Part shown: positions 34,107 through 41,106 of the stretch, one piece after another
Numbering within the stretch: the first letter of the stretch is position 1
Layout: each line of letters starts with the position of its first letter
Source of the DNA: Bacilli bacterium
GTDB lineage: Bacteria; Bacillota_I; Bacilli_A; RFN20; CAG-826
Direction of reading: 5' to 3'
Assembly: GCA_016298185.1 (NCBI GenBank)
Contig: JAEDDA010000007.1
Span: forward strand, 1 to 43,708
Length of the DNA stretch: 43,708 nucleotides
The notes under the pieces: generated by a model
The model's database searches: none
What the model was told of the DNA's origin: nothing
Seen by the model: the letters and a program-made list of their open reading frames with translations, nothing else
Translations under genes and position numbers: made by a program

Positions 34107-34866
34107 CTATTTCGACTCCAAGGATAAGTGCACTATCAACTGGGGCTTCACCTGAACACTCAGGATCTGATCCCTCAATCCAAAATACAAAAGTATATCT
34201 TACTTTTTCATTTGGTTTTAAGTTTGTGACTGTTGATTTAAGGATGAGATTAGAATTAACAAATTCTTCTGCATATCCACTTTCTTCAACATCTGAAACT
34301 TTTTCTTTCCAAGAGATTTCGTCCCCTTCTTTGTGAGGAGTCTTACTCTTTTTCGCGTATGTAACGTAATTATGCTCGTCTAAATTTCTATTCTCATAAA
34401 AGCGCACACGTAAAACAGAATCCAAATCAAAACGATTGGAAGCTTCATGTGTCCTTTGAGACATATTCAAGGCAAGATCATAGTCTGCGCTTTTATTACC
34501 ATTGTTAGTTACAAAGAATGTGTACTTGAAGAACAATGTTGATTTCTCATTTAAAGTTAAACGAGAGTATGTATTCTCATTATCAACTTCTAAATTTTCA
34601 TTTTCATAAATCAACTGTTGTTCACTATACTCATCGTAACTAGGAACAGTATCAGCGACTAAATAAACGGCACTTTCTTCGCCAGATTCTGTGGTCGATA
34701 AAGACAAGGATGCTCCTGAATTAGTTAATGTAATTGTTAATGGAGCAGCCCTTTGACCTAATAATGCAATTGCAATAAAAATCAAAGATAAACCTGCACA
34801 GGCTCCTGCGATAGCTCCTATGATCCTTCTTGTTCTACGTTTACGTATATATGTACGGTCAAGCAT
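34090..34866 (-). CDS. TasA/camelysin-like secreted protein 1, first gene of the minus operon
   Basis: The 258-aa protein begins with a very basic segment (TYIRKRRTRR), a hydrophobic helix (about 16-40) and then LTITLTNSGASLSLSTT, without the AWY motif of its relatives. The mature domain has FFKYTFFVTNNGNKSADYDL and, near the end, RYTFVFWIEGSDPECSG, a pattern also present in the protein at 35.8 kb (YMWYDGEDAVC). This is typical of SipW-dependent TasA/camelysin-like proteins. The start ATG lacks a recognisable ribosome binding site (AAATCTTTCTTT). Transcription is controlled by the c-di-GMP riboswitch in its 190-nt leader. Confidence 0.72.
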   Translation of the reverse strand: MLDRTYIRKRRTRRIIGAIAGACAGLSLIFIAIALLGQRAAPLTITLTNSGASLSLSTTESGEESAVYLVADTVPSYDEYSEQQLIYENENLEVDNENTYSRLTLNEKSTLFFKYTFFVTNNGNKSADYDLALNMSQRTHEASNRFDLDSVLRVRFYENRNLDEHNYVTYAKKSKTPHKEGDEISWKEKVSDVEESGYAEEFVNSNLILKSTVTNLKPNEKVRYTFVFWIEGSDPECSGEAPVDSALILGVEIGAHES

Positions 34867-34923
34867 AAAGAAAGATTTTAATTAATAGTGCTTTTGTAAA
34901 ATTAATATGTGTCCCAAGGAATC

Positions 34924-34991
34924 AAAACAAAAAGCCATTGCCTATCATCTTACAACGGGTGGATTGTCTTAACTCCACAAGGCAACTGGCT
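34924..34991 (-). terminator. Riboswitch-coupled terminator of the minus operon
   Basis: On the minus strand AGCCAGUUGCC (from 34991) pairs with GGCAAUGGCU (about 34942-34932), then UUUUUGUUUU. The 5' arm AGCCAGUUGCC is also the 3' strand of the c-di-GMP aptamer, so aptamer folding should disrupt the terminator. That predicts transcription ON when c-di-GMP is high. Confidence 0.75.
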
Positions 34992-35052
34992 ATCTTATGA
35001 ATTATAAGACCCTATAGTTTTGCGTCGCCGTATTGCTACGGGTTTGCTTTTT
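34978..35052 (-). ncRNA. Cyclic di-GMP-I (GEMM-I) riboswitch
   Basis: Read on the minus strand: AGCAAACC, P2 hairpin CCGUA-GCAA-UACGG with a GNRA loop, GACGCAAAACUAUAGGG, a P3 arm (GUCUUAU...AUAAGAU), and AGCCAGUUGCC. It matches the copy at 11.4 kb in every conserved block while P2 and P3 differ by compensated changes (CCACA/UGUGG versus CCGUA/UACGG). This is good evidence that both are functional and not a recent copy. Confidence 0.92.
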
Positions 35053-35061
35053 ACAAAATCA

Positions 35062-35090
35062 AATATAAGAGAAAAAGAAATAATAGTCAA
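35062..35090 (-). promoter_or_regulatory. Promoter of the minus-strand c-di-GMP-controlled operon
   Basis: On the minus strand -35 TTGACT (35090-35085), a 17-bp spacer and -10 TATATT (35067-35062). The predicted start near 35055 begins right at the aptamer. Confidence 0.8.
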
Positions 35091-35114
35091 CACTAATGTT
35101 GTATAGAAAGGCAT

Positions 35115-35143
35115 TAAAAAACGCCGTTGTGAGCGGCGTTTTT
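35115..35143. terminator. Terminator after the two-TM protein gene
   Basis: AACGCCG-loop-CGGCGTT with runs of A on one side and T on the other (AAAAAACGCCG...CGGCGTTTTT). On the minus strand it closes the gene at 35161 and insulates the riboswitch operon from it. It is nearly symmetric. Confidence 0.88.
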
Positions 35144-35160
35144 GATGTCAATAATAGGTT

Positions 35161-35550
35161 TTATTTATCTTCGGATTCTTTATGTTCGGAACTTTCTAAT
35201 TGAAGTTCTTTTAATAATTCAGCACGGAGAGCAGCTTTTTGTTCTTCGTTAAGATCATCAACAGCAACTTCTTTCTTTTTCATAAGTTTACGAACGAATA
35301 AGACTAAGATCACGATATTTCCAACTAATAATAAAATTAATGGGAACACGCATGACCAGAAGTAGAGAGTTGGATGTTGTTGCATATATCCAATGAATGG
35401 ACCATTCGTCTCAATGGCTTCTTCCATTGCTATACGAGTAGATGGCATTGTAACCAACATAATTATTGCGATCACAAACAACGATAAAGTAATAGCAATA
35501 TCTACGCCTAAACCGACAAAGAGTAAGATTTTTTTTGCTTTTTGATTCAT
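35161..35550 (-). CDS. Small two-transmembrane protein
   Basis: The 129-aa protein starts MNQKAKKILLFV and has two hydrophobic helices (about 7-35 and 60-88) and a charged cytoplasmic tail rich in Glu and Lys (DDLNEEQKAALRAELLKELQ). I do not recognise a family. ATG 35550 follows AGGTGC with 6-nt spacing; the in-frame GTG at 35559 overlaps that ribosome binding site and is less likely. It stands alone between terminators, next to the riboswitch operon. The tail resembles that of the SipW-type peptidase (EKEKLKKQMLDE), which hints at a shared cytoplasmic partner, but this is weak. Confidence 0.7.
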   Translation of the reverse strand: MNQKAKKILLFVGLGVDIAITLSLFVIAIIMLVTMPSTRIAMEEAIETNGPFIGYMQQHPTLYFWSCVFPLILLLVGNIVILVLFVRKLMKKKEVAVDDLNEEQKAALRAELLKELQLESSEHKESEDK

Positions 35551-35645
35551 AGTTAGCACCTACTAATAAAATCATAATCTTTTATAAATAATAATCAAAC
35601 AATTTTTGTTCATTTTGTGGGTTATGAGTTTTTTTAATGTATGTG

Positions 35646-35663
35646 GAGAGTGTTAACACTCTC
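35646..35663. promoter_or_regulatory. Perfect 18-bp palindrome, candidate operator
   Basis: GAGAGTGTTAACACTCTC lies about 95 bp upstream of the two-TM gene in a 245-bp intergenic gap. No T tract follows closely on either strand, so a protein-binding site is more likely than a terminator. Regulator unknown. Nothing else is seen in the gap apart from the terminator at 35728-35766. Confidence 0.5.
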
Positions 35664-35727
35664 TTAAAATAGTCATACTGAAAAATACTTATTTCAAAAT
35701 ATAAAATTATATCGATCAAAAGATAAT

Positions 35728-35766
35728 AAAACCCCACATCAATAAATGATATGGGGCTTTATTTAA
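35728..35766 (-). terminator. Terminator of the 35.8-kb TasA-like gene
   Basis: Minus strand: GCCCCATATCA-TTTATT-GATGTGGGGTTTTATT. Stem with one G-U pair and a T-rich tail, about 30 bp past the stop codon. Confidence 0.88.
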
Positions 35767-35795
35767 TCAATCAATCTAACAAATGTTAAAACGAA

Positions 35796-36626
35796 TTAAC
35801 GGTTGTTTTTTGGTGTGATTGAGTATGTGATTGTAACACTGATTGGGTTGTTAACAGCGTTTTGGTTGACACAGACTGCATCTTCGCCATCATACCACAT
35901 ATAGAATTGATATTCTGTTGGGGTAGGTGTGACTGTGAAGTTTGTGAGGTTGGAGATTTGTAAGTTCAAATCAGAATCTTGGGCTGTAGCGAATGGTTTG
36001 GATGTTTCCCATAATTTTGTTTGGACATTATAGAAACCAAAGACTAAAGCTTTATCGATTGGTTTTGCAGCTGTTCTACCGATAGAAACATTTGCATGAA
36101 CAGTTTCAGAAGCTGTTGTAACTCTTGTATCGAGTTTTAACCAGTCGGAAGCTGTTTGAACGTTTGGTAAAACTGGGTTGAGAGCTCTTTCATTGTTCCA
36201 TGGGTTGCTTTCGCTTGGTAATGCTGGATCAACAACAGAGTTGTCTGAGAATAAGCAAACTTTACCAGCTGTGTTAACGTACCATTTATCTTCGCCTGCG
36301 CCAGAACCTGGGTTATCAACTTTAGATTGGTCTAAGGAAACGAATTGTGGTAATGCACCTTCGCCTGTTAATGTGCCAGCTGCATCTAAGCAGTATGCTG
36401 GGTTGAGGTCAGCCTTCATAGCAGATGTGTGGTTGACGGATGTGCTCCATGGACCTGTGGAAGCATCAGAAATTTGTAAAGATTGAGCTGTTTTGGATTG
36501 AGCTTGAATACCGTTAGCATAAACGATGTTTGTACTGGAGTACCAAGCAACTGTGCCTGTAACAGCAGCGGCCATACCTAATGCTAAGACTGCCATTGCT
36601 GGGACTAAAATTTTTGTCTTTTTCAT
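35796..36626 (-). CDS. TasA-like secreted structural protein (AWY leader), possible major fibre subunit
   Basis: The 276-aa protein starts MKKTKILVPAMAVLALGMAA and ends its leader in GTVAWYSSTNIVYANG. The mature part is low in Cys, rich in Thr, Ser, Asn and Val, and ends PTEYQFYMWYDGEDAVCVNQ...ISVTITYSITPKNNR, the same C-terminal pattern as the protein at 34.1 kb. The start ATG 36626 follows GAAAGGAAAA; the longer frame has no ribosome binding site. Its less AT-rich, uniform codon use, strong promoter and strong terminator suggest high expression, as for a major subunit. It is monocistronic, with a structured 5' leader. It lies outside the riboswitch operon but should use the same peptidase. 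Confidence 0.78.
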   Translation of the reverse strand: MKKTKILVPAMAVLALGMAAAVTGTVAWYSSTNIVYANGIQAQSKTAQSLQISDASTGPWSTSVNHTSAMKADLNPAYCLDAAGTLTGEGALPQFVSLDQSKVDNPGSGAGEDKWYVNTAGKVCLFSDNSVVDPALPSESNPWNNERALNPVLPNVQTASDWLKLDTRVTTASETVHANVSIGRTAAKPIDKALVFGFYNVQTKLWETSKPFATAQDSDLNLQISNLTNFTVTPTPTEYQFYMWYDGEDAVCVNQNAVNNPISVTITYSITPKNNR

Positions 36627-36758
36627 AAATAGAATTTTCCTTTCGAATAATCGTATAAACGACAAAATCATCCAACGAAGTACTATTTCATTGAATGGGA
36701 TGATAGATATGTGTTTGATATAGCGTAGGAATGGGACTTTCCACCGCTACCTCTCACA
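36627..36758 (-). ncRNA. Structured 5' leader of the TasA-like gene, unidentified
   Basis: On the minus strand the leader holds a first domain GAGAGGUAGCG...CCUACGCUA (stem UAGCG/CGCUA) and a second long hairpin AUCAUCC...GGAUGAU with inner pairs CAAUGAA/UUCGUUG. A small UCGUUUAUACGA hairpin follows just ahead of the ribosome binding site. It does not match GEMM-I or any riboswitch core I can recall. It may be an mRNA-stability or translational control element. Confidence 0.45.
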
Positions 36759-36764
36759 TAAATA

Positions 36765-36794
36765 ACTATAAACCTAGTTAACTGAGACTAACAA
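36765..36794 (-). promoter_or_regulatory. Probable promoter of the 35.8-kb TasA-like gene
   Basis: Minus strand -35 TTGTTA (36794-36789), 18-bp spacer, -10 TATAGT (36770-36765). Places the start near 36758. The remaining gap up to 36905 shows nothing else. Confidence 0.5.
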
Positions 36795-36905
36795 GAGAAT
36801 TTTTATATTTATAAATAAATAGATATGCGTGATATATGCATTGTAAAAATAGATTTTTGAAATATTGATATTGGATTTCTAAAGATAAGTGGGTTTTTAT
36901 TTATC

Positions 36906-37574
36906 TTATTTTAGTTTTAATTGTTTGCCGCACTTTGGACACATCACAAATCCATGTCTAATCCATGGGCGATAATCAATATCTGTATCTAAATATTCAA
37001 ATTCTGTTAAACAATAGTTGCATTTTGCTTTATATTGTTTGATTTCTTTTAAATGTTTAATTGTGAATTCACCATAACCATATTTGAATATTTCTTGATA
37101 TTCTTCAAAAGAAACAGTTTTATTACCAATATATGCAGTTTGGAAAATAACACCAAATTCATTTGTGATTAATGGGTTCTTTTTAAAACCATTATTCATA
37201 TAGAATTTCTCTCTTCTTTTTCTATTTTCATAATCTATATAAGAAGGATCTACATATTCATAACAAAGTAGTATCACACTATCTTTGTAGAGGTTTCTTA
37301 TTTCTTTTAATATCTTACTACCATATCCTTTGCTTCTATGTTCCTCACTAACTGCGAGGAAAAAGATATAACAAATATGTTTATAAATAATTACAGAAGC
37401 AAAACCAACAAATTCTTTTTTATCATAAAAACCATATAAGTGATTATTCTCTTTATCAAAAGAAGAAAAGAAATAATCAGATTCTGGTCTTTCTTCTTTA
37501 GGAAAAGCGGATATAAATAATGGTTCTATATCCTTCCTAATAGATTGATTATTTTTATAGGAAACTACAAGCAT
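36906..37574 (-). CDS. GNAT acetyltransferase with C-terminal zinc ribbon
   Basis: The 222-aa protein has a GNAT fold (about 1-150): FFLAVSEEHRSKGYGSKILKEI contains the acetyl-CoA-binding R/QxxGxG/A-type loop (RSKGYG). A C-terminal segment carries CNYC (about 185) and CPKC (about 215), a probable zinc ribbon. It starts 2 bp after the stop of the HTH gene, so it is the third gene of the DUF3990 cassette. It could modify the toxin or its target, or be an unrelated passenger. Confidence 0.75.
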   Translation of the reverse strand: MLVVSYKNNQSIRKDIEPLFISAFPKEERPESDYFFSSFDKENNHLYGFYDKKEFVGFASVIIYKHICYIFFLAVSEEHRSKGYGSKILKEIRNLYKDSVILLCYEYVDPSYIDYENRKRREKFYMNNGFKKNPLITNEFGVIFQTAYIGNKTVSFEEYQEIFKYGYGEFTIKHLKEIKQYKAKCNYCLTEFEYLDTDIDYRPWIRHGFVMCPKCGKQLKLK

Positions 37575-37576
37575 TA

Positions 37577-38608
37577 TTATTTTGCTCCAGAAGCAATCTT
37601 GGCGCGGATAATTAAAGATCTATTTATTGTATCAGTTATTTCTCTTGCTACCCACTTTTTGATAATAAAAACATCTTCTTGCGTTATCAACATTACTTCA
37701 ACGCAATTAATCTCTTTTAAATAAGCATAATCTTCTAATGAATGATAATAGTGCCCAAAATCAAAAACAATTAGATAAGTTTTCTCATCAGCAAGATCTT
37801 TTAATTGAGAAACTGATAATTCATCATTTTCATGGGAAACAATGATAATTTTCAGACCACTACGTTTGTCCATAAAACAGTTTTCATTAGGTTTATAAAC
37901 AAATTCTTTTTCATTTATTCTTAAATCATAATAATTCGCGAAGAAAAAGGCTAAGTAGTTTCGATAATCTTGATTAGATTTATCAAATAAATAAATAGAT
38001 CTATCTAAATAAACAGCCAAATTTGAAATAAATATGTTTTCTTTTACGCCAAATAGTTTGGATAATTTGAAAATGGTGTCATTCGCTGCAGAGTAAATAT
38101 ATTTATCTCCGCGGCAATAAGTTTCTAATGTATTAACACTGATTCCCGTTAATCTAGATATTTCACTTATTTTAATTCCTCTATCTGTGCTCAATTTTTT
38201 AAGTAATGGGGTTTTATCGACCTCTTTTATAAAATCAGATTTTATATTTGAAAAATCCATTTCGTGGTAGATTTGATATTTCTCAACAAATAACGAAAGC
38301 GGCCAATAAAGAAAAAGATATTCAAAGCTTCGATTAAAAAAGAAAAATAAATTTAGGTAAGATTCCGATAGAAATAATCCTTTAAATGAAATGTCAATTT
38401 TTGGATTATGTTGGCATTTGTAAACTTCAGTTACGCAACGTTCTGGTGATAAGTCTATATCAAATTCATTATTTTCCAAATCGTTAATGAAAGTGGAAGA
38501 AGTAATATGCTCTTCGATGGATTTTGGAGACATGCCATTATTTAGTCCATAAGTAAAAACAGCAGCTAAACATTTAATAATATTTTCTTTATAAAATGCT
38601 CTAATCAT
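37577..38608 (-). CDS. HTH (XRE-like) protein, putative antitoxin of the DUF3990 pair
   Basis: The 343-aa protein has an uncharacterised N-terminal region (about 1-135) and a helix-turn-helix near 145-200 (KISEISRLTGISVNTLETYC). A C-terminal alpha/beta region (about 235-340) with strands LKIIIVSHENDE and YLIVFDFG follows. It overlaps the DUF3990 gene by 8 bp, a hallmark of coupled toxin-antitoxin translation. DNA binding plus the overlap suggest an antitoxin and autoregulator, but I recognise no characterised homologue. Alternatively it is a regulator of a stress or phage-defence island. Confidence 0.6.
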   Translation of the reverse strand: MIRAFYKENIIKCLAAVFTYGLNNGMSPKSIEEHITSSTFINDLENNEFDIDLSPERCVTEVYKCQHNPKIDISFKGLFLSESYLNLFFFFNRSFEYLFLYWPLSLFVEKYQIYHEMDFSNIKSDFIKEVDKTPLLKKLSTDRGIKISEISRLTGISVNTLETYCRGDKYIYSAANDTIFKLSKLFGVKENIFISNLAVYLDRSIYLFDKSNQDYRNYLAFFFANYYDLRINEKEFVYKPNENCFMDKRSGLKIIIVSHENDELSVSQLKDLADEKTYLIVFDFGHYYHSLEDYAYLKEINCVEVMLITQEDVFIIKKWVAREITDTINRSLIIRAKIASGAK

Positions 38609-39266
38609 TTTCTTGCCTCATCAAATCTCTTATTCTTTTTCCTTTGCTTAATCTCTCAGAAAGTTCTAAATCGCGGTATGAATTATCTGCAGCATCTTTT
38701 CTTCTACGGTATCTTTCAAAGTAAATCGTTTCGCATTGGATTGCTTTTATAAATTTGATATGTTCAAAAGCTTTTTTGCTTATTAAAACATATTGTTTTC
38801 CTAGGTTTCCTAATAAATATATTTCTTCTAACTTTTCATATGTGAGTGCATTTCGGACAAACATCATTGGAAATCTAAAATATGCATCATCAGCGCGATA
38901 ACCAATCACTACATCATATTGAGAGACATCAATATAGTATTTTTTTAAAAACAAAAGTACATCTTCAAATTCAATTCTATCATCATCAGAAATTTCGCGA
39001 TTGTGTAATAGTATAGCAATCCAATTAAGCACAGTATATTTAGATTTATCACAAAGATTTAATATTTTTAATCCGCGTTCATCAAAAGAGTATTTATTAG
39101 CAAAACCATTTCTTGTAGTTCTATTACCCCATTCTTTTGCCATATCTAAATTTTGTGCGCAATAAAAGCCTAGCCCATAATCATTATGAGGATTAGACTC
39201 TGCAAAACCATATAATGGTTTATCTACAACAGCATTACTTCCGTGATAAATAATCTTATAGCTCAT
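38601..39266 (-). CDS. DUF3990 protein, ADP-ribosyltransferase-like toxin candidate
   Basis: The 221-aa protein opens with IIYHGSNAVVDKPLYG and has HNDYGLGFYCAQNLDMAKEW, the DUF3990 signature (YHGS...DFGxGFY...A.xWA). DUF3990 is related to the ADP-ribosyltransferase fold; His and Tyr of YHG..GFY would bind NAD. VIGYRADDAYF near residue 120 is also conserved in the family. Length is normal. It is the first gene of a three-gene unit. A TATAAT box ends only 6 bp before the ATG, so the mRNA is probably leaderless. Substrate unknown. Confidence 0.78.
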   Translation of the reverse strand: MSYKIIYHGSNAVVDKPLYGFAESNPHNDYGLGFYCAQNLDMAKEWGNRTTRNGFANKYSFDERGLKILNLCDKSKYTVLNWIAILLHNREISDDDRIEFEDVLLFLKKYYIDVSQYDVVIGYRADDAYFRFPMMFVRNALTYEKLEEIYLLGNLGKQYVLISKKAFEHIKFIKAIQCETIYFERYRRRKDAADNSYRDLELSERLSKGKRIRDLMRQEND

Positions 39267-39272
39267 GGCTAT

Positions 39273-39300
39273 ATTATATCAAATTTGTCATTAGATTCAA
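39273..39300 (-). promoter_or_regulatory. Promoter predicting a leaderless DUF3990 transcript
   Basis: Minus strand -35 TTGAAT (39300-39295), 16-bp spacer, perfect -10 TATAAT (39278-39273). The ATG begins at 39266, 6 bp after the -10, which is about where transcription should start. Confidence 0.65.
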
Positions 39301-39354
39301 TGTTTTTCCGTATTATATTACAAATATTTTTAGTTTTTGCTGACAATATATTTT

Positions 39355-39825
39355 TTACCAGTTAATTGTGATAACTTCATCCACTAGGTCTAAGACTTCT
39401 TTGGATGGTTCTTCGAATTTATTATTCAGTGCGACAAGAATATCATCTGGAACTTTATTAGGCCACACTCTTTCGCTGTTATATTTAAACGATTTATCTA
39501 ATGAAGTTGGGAATAAGACTAATATCTTCTTATCGTATTCAGGTGTTGTACTTAAATACTTTAATCTCACCACATTAACATCATTAAGTGCATCTAATAT
39601 CACTGTGACATCATCACCCTTATTCGCGTATTCATGAATACGCTTTTCAAATAATTCCCATACTTCTTTTTGATGAGAGTGGTCTTGATAATCACCGTGA
39701 GTAATTTCTAGTCTTACTTCATCACTATTGATGATATAGACATTTTGATGTTCTTCTTGGTACTTCTTTGCCCAAGTGGTTTTCCCTGCAGCCGGGACGG
39801 CGGATAACATAATTAAAGTTTTCAT
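39355..39825 (-). CDS. P-loop kinase (polynucleotide-kinase-like, AAA_33)
   Basis: The 156-aa protein has Walker A at the start (SAVPAAGKTTWAKKY), then INSDEVRLEITHGDYQ, the DE..R motif of small kinases of the AAA_33/T4 Pnk N-terminal type, and VTVILDALNDVNVVR as the Walker-B/lid region. Such proteins phosphorylate RNA ends, nucleosides or small molecules. The start follows AAGGAG with 5-nt spacing. It stands as a single gene between the diguanylate cyclase and the DUF3990 cassette; no phosphatase or ligase neighbour helps to fix its substrate. Confidence 0.8.
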   Translation of the reverse strand: MKTLIMLSAVPAAGKTTWAKKYQEEHQNVYIINSDEVRLEITHGDYQDHSHQKEVWELFEKRIHEYANKGDDVTVILDALNDVNVVRLKYLSTTPEYDKKILVLFPTSLDKSFKYNSERVWPNKVPDDILVALNNKFEEPSKEVLDLVDEVITINW

Positions 39826-39883
39826 AATTACTCCTTAAGTTTCCAATCTTCAAAAGGATGAAACCATTATAAACTACTAAATA

Positions 39884-39908
39884 GAAAGAAAACCACATAA
39901 ATGTGGTC
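39884..39908 (-). terminator. Terminator of the diguanylate cyclase gene
   Basis: Minus strand ACCACAT-TT-ATGTGGTTTTCTTTC. The inverted arms are at 39892-39898 and 39901-39907, a few bases past the stop. Confidence 0.85.
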
Positions 39909-39910
39909 TT

Positions 39911-41032
39911 CTATTGATTTTCTTGTAAGAAAGAGTTTTTTGCTTTTGTGACTCTCTTGTTATCGTACATCGCCGCATCTGCGCGAGAGAATACTGATAA
40001 GTAATCTCGATCTCTTTCTGGATTATATATCGCGATACCTATCGCGATACTAGTATCTTCTAATAAGGAAGCAGCTTTTTCGTGTGATTTATCAACCTTT
40101 TCATGGAATTCACGAACGATTCTTTCTCTATTGACGTAATCTTCGCCTGTAACAATCGCAGCGAATTCATCACCACCAATACGATATATTTGTGTATGCG
40201 CAAAAGATGATTGAATTAATTCACAACATCTCACAAGTAACTTATCGCCTTGTTCATGGCCATATGTATCGTTCGTTGTCTTTAATCCATTAACGTCAAA
40301 GATAACGACAGCGAATTTCAAATTAGATTCACCCCATTTAGCGCTTAATGAGTCCACCATACGATCATAGGCTAATTTATTCGCAACATTAGTTAAAGCA
40401 TCTCGATCTCTTTCTATTTCTGCATTCTTTCTAACAACTAAATCTCTCATGCGAAGAGAAGATAAGAATAAGGAAATTAAAATACCTGCGCCTGTAAATA
40501 ATGTACCTGCGAGAATATCTGTTACTAAGACAATTGTGTTTCCATCAATATTGTTTTTAAAAATAGATGTTAAGGTGATAAATGACGCAAGAGAAATAAA
40601 TTGCATGCATAAGAATCTAATTGGTCTATCAAGTGTTAAGAAAGAGATACCCACCATTAAAGCAGGATAGATAACTGAAGGTCTAGATTTCTCAACAAAG
40701 ATACCGAGATAAATATCCGTGGCAATAACCACCGCTAAAGTTACGTAAATAAATGGTAATAAAGCTTTAGACGAAGGCTTTAATAAGACATAGAACGCAA
40801 GAACAGAGAAAATCATTGTTCCCGCAAAGATACCAAAACCAATAGACCAATTGCGATGTTCACTGCCGATGATAGAAAAAATAAATAAACCGATGAAAAC
40901 AATTTCAAAAATAACAGAGACTAATTTCCAAATACGGTGATTCTCTTCCGCGATTAAATGTCCGATGGATTCGTATTGTTCCTTGGTGACACCACCATAA
41001 AGGAAGTATTCTTTAACTGTGTTCTTTGCCAT
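39911..41032 (-). CDS. Membrane diguanylate cyclase (6-TM + GGDEF)
   Basis: The 373-aa protein has about six transmembrane helices (35-195) and a C-terminal GGDEF domain with RDALTNVANK (210-219), FDVNGLKTTNDTYGHEQGD with the metal Asp (D246), and the intact RIGGDEF (284-290). It should make c-di-GMP from two GTP. The RxxD product-inhibition site that normally lies five residues before GGDEF is absent (FAHT instead), so feedback inhibition is unlikely. It is the only clearly active synthase in the window and a natural source for the ligand of the two riboswitches. No strong ribosome binding site is seen. Confidence 0.92.
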   Translation of the reverse strand: MAKNTVKEYFLYGGVTKEQYESIGHLIAEENHRIWKLVSVIFEIVFIGLFIFSIIGSEHRNWSIGFGIFAGTMIFSVLAFYVLLKPSSKALLPFIYVTLAVVIATDIYLGIFVEKSRPSVIYPALMVGISFLTLDRPIRFLCMQFISLASFITLTSIFKNNIDGNTIVLVTDILAGTLFTGAGILISLFLSSLRMRDLVVRKNAEIERDRDALTNVANKLAYDRMVDSLSAKWGESNLKFAVVIFDVNGLKTTNDTYGHEQGDKLLVRCCELIQSSFAHTQIYRIGGDEFAAIVTGEDYVNRERIVREFHEKVDKSHEKAASLLEDTSIAIGIAIYNPERDRDYLSVFSRADAAMYDNKRVTKAKNSFLQENQ

Positions 41033-41075
41033 AAGGTTATATATATTCTAAAGAGTTATTTTATTTTAATAAAGG

Positions 41076-41099
41076 AAAAAGAAAACCATCGAAGTGGTT
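41076..41099 (-). terminator. Terminator of the PBECR4-like gene
   Basis: Minus strand AACCA-CTTCGA-TGGTT followed by TTCTTTTTCC (arms 41084-41088 and 41095-41099). Confidence 0.8.
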
Positions 41100-41106
41100 G
41101 AGCGAA

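Noticed and set aside
36627..36758. A third c-di-GMP riboswitch ahead of the 35.8-kb TasA-like gene
   Set aside because: The leader lacks GCAAACC and GACGCAAA, so it is not GEMM-I, and I cannot fit it to c-di-GMP-II either.
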